From contig NC_053042.1 of assembly GCF_003473485.1 (NCBI RefSeq), positions 384,501-448,500 on the forward strand: a DNA stretch of 64,000 nt, given 5' to 3'. Position numbers and translations under genes: made by a program. The notes beneath the pieces were generated by a model, which worked only from the letters and a program-made list of their open reading frames with translations, made no database searches and had not been told where the DNA came from. Below are positions 35,718-47,135 of the stretch, in pieces (within the stretch, counting starts at the first letter, position 1; every line of letters begins with the position of its first letter). This DNA comes from Medicago truncatula. Taxonomy: Eukaryota > Streptophyta > Magnoliopsida > Fabales > Fabaceae.

Positions 35718-36816
35718 AGTGCACGTCCCGTTGCTGAGGAGTTACTTGATACCTCCAGAATGACTATTGAGGATCTTATTGAGGTGAGATTGGTACTGTC
35801 AATTAACTTGCAATATATTGTATAATATAATTTTAGAAAAATGTTGTCAACAAACAAAATAAAATTTTGAAATCTAATAGTTTGTAATCTCTCATTATAT
35901 TAGGCATGTCATGGGACAATACTTGCTACTGTATGCGAGATTTAGACTAGTGTGGAATGGTTTTTCCGTTCATGTACACAGTGTGCATCGTTGGTTACCG
36001 TGGTTGATGGAAAACTATCTTGCAAAAGATGCAAGGATTGCAAAAGCGCCGTTCCAAGATAAATATCTCGCTTTTTTGCGTGAAACATAGCAACGCTAAT
36101 AATCAAACTCGCTTATAACTAATATCATTATTCAATCCATTATAGGTTCAAGCTGCATCTCACTGTGATGGATGAGACTACTTGGCAACATTTGTTCTCT
36201 TCGATCGTATTGTCGCCCAGTTTATTGGAAGGAATGTACAAGACTTTATTGCAGAAATGAACAAGGTTCCAAAAAACTGCTCTTTAAGGTGGAAGTTAGT
36301 GATGACAATGTCAATAGGAAATGGAGGAACTATGGTGTGAAAAAGGCTACTGATGAGGTTGAAGTCATCAATGAATTCATCAACAAATATAATCTCAAGG
36401 TGTTTTTTGTGCATATTGTTTTTATACAATCTATGGAACTTTACGTGTGCCGCTATGTATAAAAATTATGACACGGAAGAAACTATCTTTCTAACATGGT
36501 TCTATTGATGATGATGATGTTGAGAAGGATTTGGAGATGACGACAAATTTATAAGCAAAGTAATTGATCTTATGCCCTTTAAACATATTGCAAGCAGGAT
36601 TATAACATGCCTTAATTCTTTTTTTAGGATTTGGTTGAGTTAGATGATTCTTGCAGCAACTCTAACAAACTTGGAACTCCGTCAACAAAATCTGGAACAA
36701 AAAGATCTTCTGATGGTAATATTTCAGTTGGATGTGGTGTCATAGAAATCGGGGAGGAATCTATTACCAAACCAACTAAAATGGTTCGTGTGAAAGTCGA
36801 ACCTTCAGAAAAATAA
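35718..36816 (+). pseudogene. RPA1-like (replication protein A large subunit) pseudogene
   Basis: The first piece (to 35783, before a gtgaga donor) reads ARPVAEELLDTSRMTIEDLIE. From 35904 it gives CHGTILATVCEI, a TAG stop at 35943, then a zinc-ribbon segment CTQC...CKRCKDC and SAVPR, as in the C-terminal DNA-binding domain of RPA70. After an intron ending at about 36146 come FKLHLTVMDETT and, shifted by frame, ATFVLFDRIVAQFIGRNVQD and then FKVEVSDDN. A last exon (36629-36816) gives a Lys-rich tail. One stop and two frameshifts mean it is not functional. Legume genomes hold many such genes, and Helitrons carry RPA-like genes, so a Helitron source is possible but no Helitron ends were seen. Confidence 0.75.
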
Positions 36817-37438
36817 TGAGTTTGCAGTCAATGAATTCGCCGTAAACGCTATCAATGGGTTATTGGCATTTATGCTGCAGACGTGATATTCATCAACAAA
36901 CCTTTTTTAATTGCTTTCTTTTCTGCATTTTTCTATTTAGTTTGAAAATTTATCTTTTTTGTTGATGGTTTTGTAATCCAAACAACATATATGGAGTATA
37001 ATTATTATTCTCCACTTCTAGAATCAAGTATTCTGTTTTAAGTTCTATTTAATAATTTTATGCAGTAATATGTGTGATCTGTTCAGAAGTCAACAATGGC
37101 AAGAATCCAATTTGATTTTTACAATTAGGCTAAAACTCTGAAAATATATATTATTCGAGACATGATTAAGTGATTGTTTCGACTCAACGGATAAAGATTT
37201 GTAGGTACTGTCACTTTTTATAAGTTATTGAAGTCTAAAGTTTTTCAAATAAATATAATGTCATGTTATTAGCATGTCAAAATTTTACTGTCAACATAAA
37301 ATAAAATAATGGGTTTATTTCCATACATTAATTAGTTGTTCATCAAGTATAACATTTTTAAAATATCTGTTGCAAGTACTAAACCTTCTTCAATCACGTC
37401 ATCCATATAACAAGTCAATATATCAAATATTTATAGAA

Positions 37439-37690
37439 CTTAATGATTTGCCATTGTCAATAATCCAAACATTAATACTTATTATTGCTAATCGAAATTT
37501 CAGGTTAAGACTTAATGATATGCCATTGTGAATAATCACAATGAAATTTAATGGAACTTAATGATATGCAAAAATTCAACTTAATATTTACAGAGCTTAA
37601 TGATATGCGAAAATTCAACTTAATGATATGCCATTGTGAATAATCCAAAAATCTGCAACAAATTAATAACTATCATTGTTAATCGAAAAT
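37439..37690 (+). repeat. Decayed tandem duplications (cttaatgatatgcc)
   Basis: Five copies of cttaatgatatgcc or close variants at irregular spacing, with ccattgtgaataatcc repeated three times. It appears to come from overlapping duplications of a segment of about 60-170 bases. Nothing in it codes. Confidence 0.6.
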
Positions 37691-37691
37691 C

Positions 37692-38276
37692 ATTAAGGGT
37701 CTGTTTGTTTTGGGTGACAACATAAGGAAAGATTGATGAAGGACAAAAAGTAGAAGGAATAACAATCTTTCCTTTATTTGGAATCAGCTTAAAAACAGAG
37801 AGGAATGGTAATGATGGCTGGGTCCCACACATAAAATGTTTATGCTCTATTGAAGACGGAAAGCATAGAGAATGCACCGTTTTCAGCAAAATTACGGTAA
37901 GACCCACAAATGCAAATGGCCAAATGCTTTTGAAAGTGACATTAATATAAAGTAATGAAACTGATTTTTTATGCTTGTGTCCTATCAAAATAAAAAAAAT
38001 CATACGATTATGTAGTTTTTTATTATTAAATTAAATTATAAATTTAAATTCCTTCAAAAAAAGTATAACTTTAAATTAGTTATATATCACCTTCTTATAG
38101 GGATATTTTAGTCATTTTAATAAATATAAATCTTTCTTTCCTTCTACTATCACTCATAACAAACAACCAAAAAATCATCGCACTTTCCACTCACTTTCTT
38201 TTCACTTTCTTTCCTATAACAATCATTCCTTTCACTTTCTTTCCTTAAACTTTCATTTACCTTCCAAACACACCCT
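37692..38276. mobile_element. Long MITE-like element (ggtgtgtttg ends)
   Basis: The left end reads ttaagggtctgtttgttttg and the right end, reverse-complemented, reads ttagggtgtgtttggaaggt. Sub-terminal gaaagaaagtg/cactttcttt motifs are also inverted. The 127-residue ORF on the - strand (37620-38003) falls mostly inside it and is not a gene. The target duplication is unclear. Confidence 0.55.
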
Positions 38277-38279
38277 AAG

Positions 38280-39839
38280 TGACAAAGTCTTTAATTTTTA
38301 TATATGAATTCCTTTTGGTCAAAAGTCTATCAATTCAAATTTGTACCTTAAAGGTCATAATGTGTGCAATCAAAGTGAGAAGTCAATGGAATGGTTCTGT
38401 CTTGAACCTCCAAAATCCCCATGGTTCCTCTCATAAGTGTCACTTGCCCATCCACAACCAAATAAATTACTAATCTTTCTCATTTTCTCATCTGTGGCGT
38501 CACCTTGCTACTATTAGTTAAGAGTGATTTGACGAACTTAATTTGTATGTCCCATTTCATTTTGTTGTTACCGTACAGGTCAAAAGTCTAGTATTCATTA
38601 AATTTTCCATCTCATCTTCGATTGTATTTCCATCCTTAAACCTAGAGTTAAGTGGCGGTCCTTTAATTTTTCATGTCCACTCTTATCTTTGCTTCTATCA
38701 ACTTTGTATTTTCACCCTAGACCTAAAGTTAAGTTGCGGCCCTTACATTACAAGAAGAATCGTCCTACCTGCTTTTTTCAAAATCCATTATGTGTTGGCT
38801 CTCTAATCTACTAGGGATAAATCAGGTTCCTTTAAGTTGATTGGTGGATCTTTTTTGAGTGATGTGTTTACAATTAAAAATAAATAAGAGAGGAGTGTTA
38901 TCAACATTCATGTAGGTCTCATACTTTAAAAATAGATCATATATAAAGTGATGAGACTCATATGGGTTGTACCCAATAAAAAAATGGATGTTTAAGAGAG
39001 TTTTATAAAGAGAGTTGTCCTTAGTTGAGTGAAAGTCAAATGTGAGCCATTTGAATCTTTCTTAAGTCTAGTGAGATATGGGGAGGTCATTGCGGAGTTT
39101 GAAAGAGTCAAAACTTAGTGGAATTTGATAATTCGACCTTTTTACTCATATTTCATTTTATAATGCCACTAGCTGAATCGATTGTTAGCATGAGAGCACG
39201 TTCTAAGGACGTAATACAAAGGTGCATGAAAGAAACAAGAAATGTCGTAAAAGAGATAAGATCAAGTTAAACATGAGGCATCACGTACTCCCAACAACGA
39301 GAAGAATAACGCATTATCCGAACAATTAGTCAAACAATACTAAACTTTGTAGGTCATAATATTTTGACTTGTTTAACTAATGTTTACCTATAAATATCAT
39401 ACTTGTTCATTTTTATTTTGGGTTAATAGGCATTTACACCCCTGTAATATAGACCACTTTTAATTTATGTAAATTTTTTTTGTCAGATTTCGTCCTTGTA
39501 AATTTTTTTTGTTTTAGAATACCCCTTAGGCCAGCTGACTGTACATTTTCGCTGATGTGGTATTTTGCGTCATCTTTTTCTGATGACGTGGTACGCTGAC
39601 TGTATAATTTCTTTTTATTGGCGTGACACTATTTGAATTAGAAGCAATGGAGATACCATCCACTCGTCTCGGTGTATCTAAAATGTACTTTCCAATATAA
39701 TTCTAATATTATCATGAATGAGATTTCTAATATTGAAGATCGTGATCCTAAGGTGGATAGTCAGACGAAATAGGATAGAATGAGGGTAAATTAAAGTATC
39801 TTTGTGGTGTGGTTCTCCTTGGTGTTGTGTATTTTTAAA
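38280..39839. other. Intergenic repeat debris
   Basis: Small ORFs only. At 39420-39600 there is half of a common legume repeat (ttaataggcatttacacccc and a gctgatgtgg/gatgacgtggta block). No gene was seen. Confidence 0.4.
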
Positions 39840-41630
39840 GAAGTTAATATGTTATAATGTGATAGGTTTGAGGGGGTTTTGCAAAAAAGATAAAGTTACA
39901 AAGTTTGACGAGAGAAAAGGGGCCAGATATTGTTTATGTTAAGGAAACTAAGTTAGAGGGGCCAAAACCATTTTGTGTGTTGAAGTGATGTTTGAAGGTC
40001 TTGGGTATAAAAAACTCATAAAGGAAAAATGACAAACTTTTGAGATAGACGGTTGAGGAGATTTTATTCTCAAGGAAAAATTTAAACCGTTGAAATCTGA
40101 AATCTAGCTTGAAAGACTAACATCTGGTGCATGGTGCGAATATTAATAGGAAACATAAAACTGCAAAGGAACGTCTTTTTCACATTGACATGGAACATAA
40201 AGCAGGTGAGTTAGATGTTGTTGAAAGGGAAGTTCCGTGGACTATTTTATCTTAGGTGTTCTCTTTATCAAGAATCAATTGTAGTATGTAGCAACGAAAA
40301 GAGAGGTTGTTATGGCTCAAAGTAGCAAATGCTCACTCTAAATTTTTCCATGGCGTGATGACTCGTAAGAAACGGGGAAATGCAATTTCTATGACAAAGT
40401 GGAAAGAGTAACCAATGTTTAAAATGATGTGTTCACACATTTTAATTATAATTTCCGGTATGTTTTTCTTGAGCGAACTAAGGTGAAATTTTTTCTATTT
40501 AAGACTCTTACTACTGGTGTGGAAGTAACTCAGATTGAGACTCCTTTCACGGAAGATGAGGTTAAGATGACAGTTTGAGATTGTGATATTTTTAAGAGTC
40601 CAAGTTTAGATGACATAAATTTTGGTTTCGTCAAAGACTTATGGGAGGATCTAAAAGGTGATTTTATGAGGTTTCTTGCATAATTCTACTTGGTAAGAAG
40701 CCATAGTTGCACTTTTATAGACTTGATTCTTAAAGTGTTCCACTTTTAATATTGAATGGTATTGGCATTGCCAATGAATTGGTGGATGTTGGTGAGAAAT
40801 TAAATAAGGAGCTAATTTTGTTTAAAGTTGATTTTGAAAAAGTTTATGATTATATTAAGTGGAAGTACTTAGAGCAGTCATGTTGAAAATGAGACTTTCG
40901 TGTAAACTATGTTATTGAATCATGGAATGTGTGCATTCAACAACAACCTTTGTTTTAGTTAATGTGAGTCTCATTGATGAGTTTAAGTTGGGGAGGGGGT
41001 TACACCAATGAAATCCTCTTACACCTTTCTTGTTCCTTATAACGGTTGAAGGTTTGAATGTGATGTTTAATGAATCGGTGATGGCTAGTCTCTTTACTGG
41101 TTATGGTGTTGGGGGCAGACTATAATGTTCGGGTCTCTCCCTTACAAATTGTTGATGGCACATTGCTTTTGGGTGAGAAAAAGTTAAGGAAATATTTGAG
41201 CTTTAAAGATAAACCTAAAAAATGAATTTTCATAAGAGCCTCTTGGTTGTTGTTAACGTAGAGGAGTCTTAGTTGTTAGAAGCTGTCATGATTTGAAATT
41301 GTAAAGTTCTTCCTTTTGAAACGATCCTTGGCTATATAATTATGACTTTTACATTTAAGATTTGATCAACTTTTTTTATCTTCTTGTTGATAAAAATATT
41401 TTAGTTGCTTAGATGAGGAGATTAGACTGAGGGTTAAAGGGTCATGTATAACTTTGGAAGAGAAGACTTTCTCCTTGCGAGGAGGAACTTTTAGTGGAAT
41501 GTTGTTATTTGTTGAATAATATTGTTATGTAGAATTTTGTAGTGGACGCTTGGCTTTGGAAACATGATCCGAAACACGATTACACAATAAAATGACTCTA
41601 TAATATGTTGGTTTACGAAGAGCAACATGT
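39840..41630 (+). mobile_element. L1-type LINE fossil (endonuclease, RT, zf-RVT)
   Basis: In order along the + strand, in shifting frames: KIKLQSLTREKGPDIVYVKE and TKLE (AP-endonuclease start), IETPFTEDEVK and KSPSLDDINFGFVKDLW (before the RT), FKVDFEKVYDYIKWKYLE (RT), PLTPFLFLITVEGLNVM (RT), and DAWLWKHDPKHDYTIK (zf-RVT). Much of the length between the endonuclease start and the RT is missing and many stops are present. It is an old, inactive copy. Confidence 0.8.
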
Positions 41631-41739
41631 CCATTCACCTTTTACGGACACTATTTAAAATAAACCAGCGCCTCTCCAAGTTTCTATTTTCACGTGGCGA
41701 CGTGAGATTAAAGTGGTGCCTCTCCGAGTTTTTATTGGT

Positions 41740-41905
41740 AGATAGATGAAATGATAAAGCCATCATAAAACCACACACACACACAATGGAGGTGTTGGAG
41801 TTCGAAATCCAATCGTAATGTCCGGCTTAATAATTTCAACATTATTTTATTAGTCTCGGCAGTTGAACACAAAAATTTTCGATCCAAAAAAAAAAAAAAA
41901 AGTAA
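41740..41905 (+). mobile_element. SINE-like repeat ending in poly-A
   Basis: The stretch atggaggtgttggagttcga, then aatccaatcgtaatgtccgg, ends in an A run at 41887. A diverged copy (gtggaagtgttggatttcgc) is at 56980-57080. The ggagttcgaaatcc part resembles a pol III B box. Alternatively it is the 3' end of the LINE fossil. Confidence 0.4.
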
Positions 41906-42186
41906 AGGGTTTTTTTTTTAAATTTTTAATTAAAAAAAAAATCTGCTACTCCATAAAAAAATTAAAAAACAGTGCAGCCGTTGCCATTTTAACCTTTCAT
42001 CACTGTCCGGAAAAACACTGATAAACTCGTCCAGGTTTTCTTCTTAACCTTTTTTTCAGATTAAATTCCGACGCAATTTCCACTTCATTGCGTCGTAATA
42101 GATCTCTATTTCATTCCACTCCGCTTGTTTTAAAATATCCAAACAAAACTTTAATTTTTTTTTGCTTTTGTGTAGTGATAAGGAAA

Positions 42187-45058
42187 ATGGCTTTTAGAGG
42201 AAAAGAGATGATGAAGAAAGTTCTGAAAAAGGTTGGAGACAAGAATTTGACTCCACGAGCGAAGGAATCGATAGAGAAATGGCTTCCCAAAAACAAAGTT
42301 GTTATGGGTCGTGCAAAACGTGGTCTTTTTGCGGGGAAACATATTCAGTTTGGGAATAGTGTTAGTGAAGATGGTGGTAACAGGTTTCTATTCACTTCTT
42401 AAATCCATTTTTATTTGTTGTTTGTTGCTTATAATTGTTAATTAGGTTATAAATTTTCATGCTTTAGCTTATTGGGGGTGCGTTTGGATAAAAGCATGGC
42501 TTAATTTAAACGGAAGAAGCTATGAATTAGATACGTGGACACAGATAATAAGAGGCTTATCTGAGCTCATTTAATTGACATTGGGCCCGTTTGGATTGGC
42601 TTATTTTTGAGGTTATGCAAAACAGCTTATGCAAATAAATAAGCTTTTTTATATATTATTCATAAGCTTGTCAATGTAGTATTGTAGTTTATGAAAAAAC
42701 AATACGAAGATACAATTTTCGTTAGCGAGAACTTATGAATTAACATAAAAAGCTTATTTATTTGGATAAGCTATTTTTCATAAGCTAAAAATTAAGCCAA
42801 GTTAAACAGGCCCATGAGCACGTGCGAAACTAGTTTATGGAAACAACTTATTACATGCCCATGAGATGTTTTGAGCATATTTTTATAAGCATTCCATGAT
42901 GGTTTATGAAAATAGCTTATAGGAATATAATTTTATTTTATTTTCTTTTGTGATAAGAATAGATTATACAGAAACATTTATATGATAAGTGTTTATGCTG
43001 TGAGTGCTTAATAAAGTTGTTTATCTGAATATGATCTAATTTGAATAAATAAAAGTGATTGTATGTAATCACACAAGTATCACAGTTGTGTCAGTGATGC
43101 ATGTCGGATACTCTACATTCGATATAAAATGTCGATGCTACATTGGGAAGAAGAGATACGTGAGTTAAGGGGGGTAAGATAACCTGATCATATAGGATCG
43201 AGAAAAACCATGCCTAGAGGATTAATACAAATGCATCTTTTCAATGTCTTTATGAATAATCATAGTAATTTTTTAATTGTAACTTTATGTAAATAACAAA
43301 AAAAATGTTTTATTTTTTATTTTTGAAGATACAAGAAATTTGAACGATTTAGCTTAATTTAAAGGGAAGAAGTGATTCATGAACTAAGGGGGATAAGGTA
43401 TACTGATTATGTATAATAGAAAACAACCATAGTGAAGGATTAATACAAATGCAGCTTTCCAATGTCTTTCAATCCTTTTCTCTTTCTAACAAGGAGAGGC
43501 CATCATAAAGAGCAACAAGTAGAGCCATGAAAATCAGAATGTCCCTAGGTAATGATTATTCGCAAAAGAACCAAGAATTTCTCTCTGTTTAGAGCACCAC
43601 CAATCCACATTTATAGTCATTTGGGATAACAATTTGTACTGCTTCTTCCTGACAAATCCTATAAACTTGAACTATAAGAATTGCTCCAAGCTTCATGAGC
43701 CTAGTGTTGTCAACCGCGGATCGGTGGAAATAGTGGTTTGTTGAAATTCCACTACTCTACAGTAAGTATAGCCTATATTTGACAACACTTTGTACTATAT
43801 TGTGTATCGCGGAACAATAGCAGTTTGTTAAAATTCTGCTGCATTATAACACTATAGTGGTGCTATACCTCCTATTTGACAACACTGCATGAGCAAACCA
43901 AAGTTTCCCTTGAAACACTAAATTGTGAGTCCCAATCATTTGTAGCTGTTAGGCAAATCTTGTCAATATTATTAGATTATTTACATCCTTGTGATAAGCT
44001 TCTTGTCTATCGTAGGATGCCTATGATTGCGGAGTGTGAAACACAGAACTGTTCACATGTAGTTTTTAAGTGAATACTATAGTCATTGTTATTACTTGCA
44101 ATTTATATTGCTTGCAACAGTACTTTGCTTGTTCTCATGACTTTAGCAGCAGCAGATATCAGCTCTCTGTTTTTGGTTCTTCCTTTGCTTTTGCCTTTCT
44201 TTTTCTTTATAATCTTGGATATTTAATTACAATAATACATGTTTGGAATATCTTGTTGATTGTTGCCTATATTTGTTAGTTTTGACATGGATCCCAAAGG
44301 TGCTGCTTGCAATATTTTGATTTCCTGCATGATCTTGCCCGTCACATTACAGTAATTGCTTTGTAAAAAAACAAGAATGAATCTGTTTGTGGGTTTAGTG
44401 GCCATAACTCAGTTTAGAACTTCGATGCTATCTTTTGGTTGCTCAAATTTGTGTTAGGAATTTCCTTTGCCTTTAATTGTATGTTTGGGAGACTGAATGA
44501 GAGAAAGAAGACTACAATACTGAGTCAAATTTGTTGTTTTCTAATGACCTTAATAGGACAAGGAGAACATGGAAACCTAATGTACAAGATAAGAGGCTCT
44601 TTAGCTATATCCTAGATCGTCATATTCGTATTAAAGTTACCACTCACGCCCTCCGTTGCATCGACAAGGCAGGCGGAATTGATGAGTACTTGCTGAAGAC
44701 TCCTTATCAAAAGATGGACACAGAAATAGGTGTCTTGTGGAAGTCAAAGATTGAGAAGTTGTACGAAGAGCTTGGAAAGAAAGAGGTTGTATTCTTTTCA
44801 CCGGAGGATGAAGCAAAGTTTGAACAGGGCTTTAAAGATTTGAGATTATCTGAACGGGAAGCACGAAAAGAAGTCAGAAAAATAATGCATGCCAGCATGA
44901 ACAAGCACAAACTAATTGAGGTAGAAAGTAAAGATGGTGACGAGGGAGCTGCTAAAATTGAGGGAGAAATCTCACTCGATTCATCTAAGCGATTGGTTCC
45001 TGTCTCATACGTTTTAGCTCCTGACAGGCTCAAAGTTGGAGATTATATATCTAATTGA
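42187..45058 (+). CDS. Ribosomal protein L28 family, mitochondrial type (bL28m)
   Basis: Two exons: 42187-42383 and 44557-45058, joined by a 2,173-base GT-AG intron; 232 codons, stop TGA. The ATG at 42187 gives MAFRGKEMMKKVLKKVG. The L28 core spans residues about 46-110: GRAKRGLFAGKHIQFGN, then TRRTWKPNVQDKRLFSYI and RIKVTTHALRCIDKAGGIDE. L28 is a large-subunit ribosomal protein. The basic N-terminus and the long acidic/basic C-terminal extension (about 110 residues) fit the nuclear-coded mitochondrial form rather than the plastid one; targeting is inferred. The splice restores an Arg codon (AG|G). The intron holds two MITEs (42582-42814 and 43702-43887). Confidence 0.88.
42582..42814. mobile_element. 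MITE in the L28 intron (tgggcccgtttgga ends)
   Basis: Left end ttgggcccgtttggattggc; right end ccaagttaaacaggccca, whose reverse complement is tgggcctgtttaacttgg. Inner cataagcttat-like motifs are also inverted. A clear target duplication was not found. The 42480-42580 sequence before it is a related fragment (gtgcgtttggataaaagcat). Confidence 0.6.
43702..43887. mobile_element. hAT-like MITE (tagtgttgtcaa ends) in the L28 intron
   Basis: 186 bp, starting tagtgttgtcaa and ending ttgacaacactg. Flanks catgagcc (43694-43701) and catgagca (43888-43895) are a 7-of-8 duplication, as for hAT. The inside holds a second ttgacaacac motif and ctatagtg phrases shared with 52300-52490 and 54283-54396. Confidence 0.75.
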
Positions 45059-46889
45059 TGTTATGTCAGCTGATAATGGCGGTGTAAGTTGTCTTAGCTC
45101 ATTGAGTATGAAAGTCTTGGTTCTTTGATTTTTGGTTCATCCTGGTTTTATGACCTAAACTTTCTGTAGTCAAAAAGCATAATTTATGGCGCCAAAATAA
45201 AGAGTTTATTCCTTGTAGTAGGATCAATTTTCCTGATGCATTCTTAGTGAATCTAAAAGGCATTCCTGTAGTCAGTATTGTTTTCATGTTGTTAATTTTG
45301 TATTTGGGTGCACCTATGCAGGTGACTAATATCTAACAGATACATAATATTGTTAGTTCTTTTTCTTTTCATTTTTTTCTTTGTATGAGGCAATTGTTTT
45401 GGACCTTCTGACTTGTATAAGGTACTATTAAATCCTTCGTGAATGCATTTTTCAAAGAGGAAAGACGAAGACATTTAAATCAAGCAGTGTCCTAGTTGTC
45501 CACAGTAGGATACTATAATGGTTTATTTAATTTAATCCTTTGTTGTTGAATGAATGTACAATTTTACACCTAATTTTTGTGTAATGCTGATGCAGCATTG
45601 CATACATAACCAACTAAATTATCATTATTAATGAAATAAAAGAGAATATAATGACAAGAACCAAAATGTAGTATCTATATATGACCCATGCAGAAATTCC
45701 AGAATCAAGTATTATGGGTTGAAATATTTGAGTGATTTAGACTTTTTCTCCCAGGTTTTTGAAACACTTTTCTAACGAGTAGCATCTATATATGACCTTG
45801 AATTGGGAGAAATAAAATCATATTTTCTTCTCCAAAATTACATAGTATCGGAATGCAATACTCCAATCCAGAAACTGTCAGAAGTGGTGAAAATGTATAG
45901 TTTTGATTAAATCAAATATGCTCTAATACCCCTCAAATAACAATAGTCCAAGGGTATATGATTCTACTGGGGTTTGTAACATGCTTAACTATACTTAAAA
46001 AAAGCATGCTCAACTATAAACCTAATAGATTCTTCCACTCTTTTCATATATTTATGTGATAATCGCCTGGAAATTATCCATTTTAATCCATAATAAGTTG
46101 TTCTAACTAATTAATTAGCAGCAACAAGTTGCCGTCAACATGCACATTCATTTCAAAGGAGTTGGCGTCAACATGCAATAACACGTATTGTCAATTTGCA
46201 TAATTTTTTATTGGCTCAGAAATCAAGAGAGAATTCACTCTGTAATTTTCAAATGAGAAACTCAAATTTTATATAATTCAATTGATGATGATACATGAAA
46301 AGAATGATCCTATTTATACTAATCTTAGAGGTCAAATTGTAATTGAAACAGTTACAATAATTAATACATCAATGGAAACACAATCTAGTAAAAATAGATA
46401 TTGTCAAACATGATGGCTTATTTGGCTTAAAGTCAATAGTAGAGTGATGGAATGGGAAAGCCAGCATGGTAGAGTGGTGTCTGCGAAGTCTATGCTATTT
46501 GAATGTCTTGATCTTTATCCTATATATGACTGATTTTTCATCTAATAAATTTCAACATAATTATCCTTTGGTCTCAAAACACATCTATGTAAATGGTATC
46601 ACCACTCATATTAAGTATTAAATAATACATTTTTTTCGAGCAAAAGTAAAATATCAATGAAACTATTAATCAAGTTATTTTGCAATCCTAGAGACTAAAG
46701 AAGGAGACAGTTTTAAGGAATTATAGAGTCAAAAATGAAAAGAAAAAGAACAACTTGTATGTTATTATGTCGAACAAAATATACAAGTTCTTTTTTTTTT
46801 TTTCGTGCACAAGCTACAAGCACTTTTTCCTTAAAAAAGAAAGAACTATAAGCACTTATTGAACCGGTTGAAAACGTTGAAGAAAATCT
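45059..46889. other. Intergenic DNA between L28 and the tRNA gene
   Basis: The first few hundred bases should contain the L28 3' UTR. The rest is AT-rich; the short ORFs are on no consistent strand and match nothing I know. Confidence 0.5.
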
Positions 46890-46895
46890 AAAAAA
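46890..46895 (-). terminator. RNA polymerase III terminator of tRNA-Lys
   Basis: Six A residues on the + strand, that is TTTTTT on the transcribed sense, directly follow the 3' end of the tRNA gene. Confidence 0.8.
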
Positions 46896-46968
46896 CGCCG
46901 TCTGTGGGAATCGAACCCACGACCACACGGTTAAAAGCCGTGCGCTCTACCAGCTGAGCTAAGACGGC
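46896..46968 (-). tRNA. tRNA-Lys (anticodon UUU)
   Basis: The 73-base - strand sequence starts GCCGTCTTAGCTCAGC and ends CCCACAGACGGCG. The acceptor stem GCCGTCT pairs with AGACGGC, with discriminator G. The anticodon loop is CTTTTAA with anticodon TTT. The T arm has GTGGGTTCGATTCCCAC (B box) and the D arm has TAGCTCAGCTGGTAGAG (A box). There is no intron and no encoded CCA. It looks functional, with a T6 terminator at its end. Confidence 0.97.
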
Positions 46969-47135
46969 TTAGTGTTTTAATAACATAAATATATTTATAT
47001 ATATATGATTGTTTCCGTTTAGCTATAACATAACATATCCAGTATCTTACAATTGTTCTTATTTTGAGTTGTGCAGCTAAAACCCAGATAGAACCCCAAA
47101 AACGATTCGAAATTAATCCATTAATTTAAAACGCT

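Noticed and set aside
37620-38003. 127-residue - strand ORF
   Set aside because: It falls mostly within a foldback MITE-like element and has no protein-like motifs.
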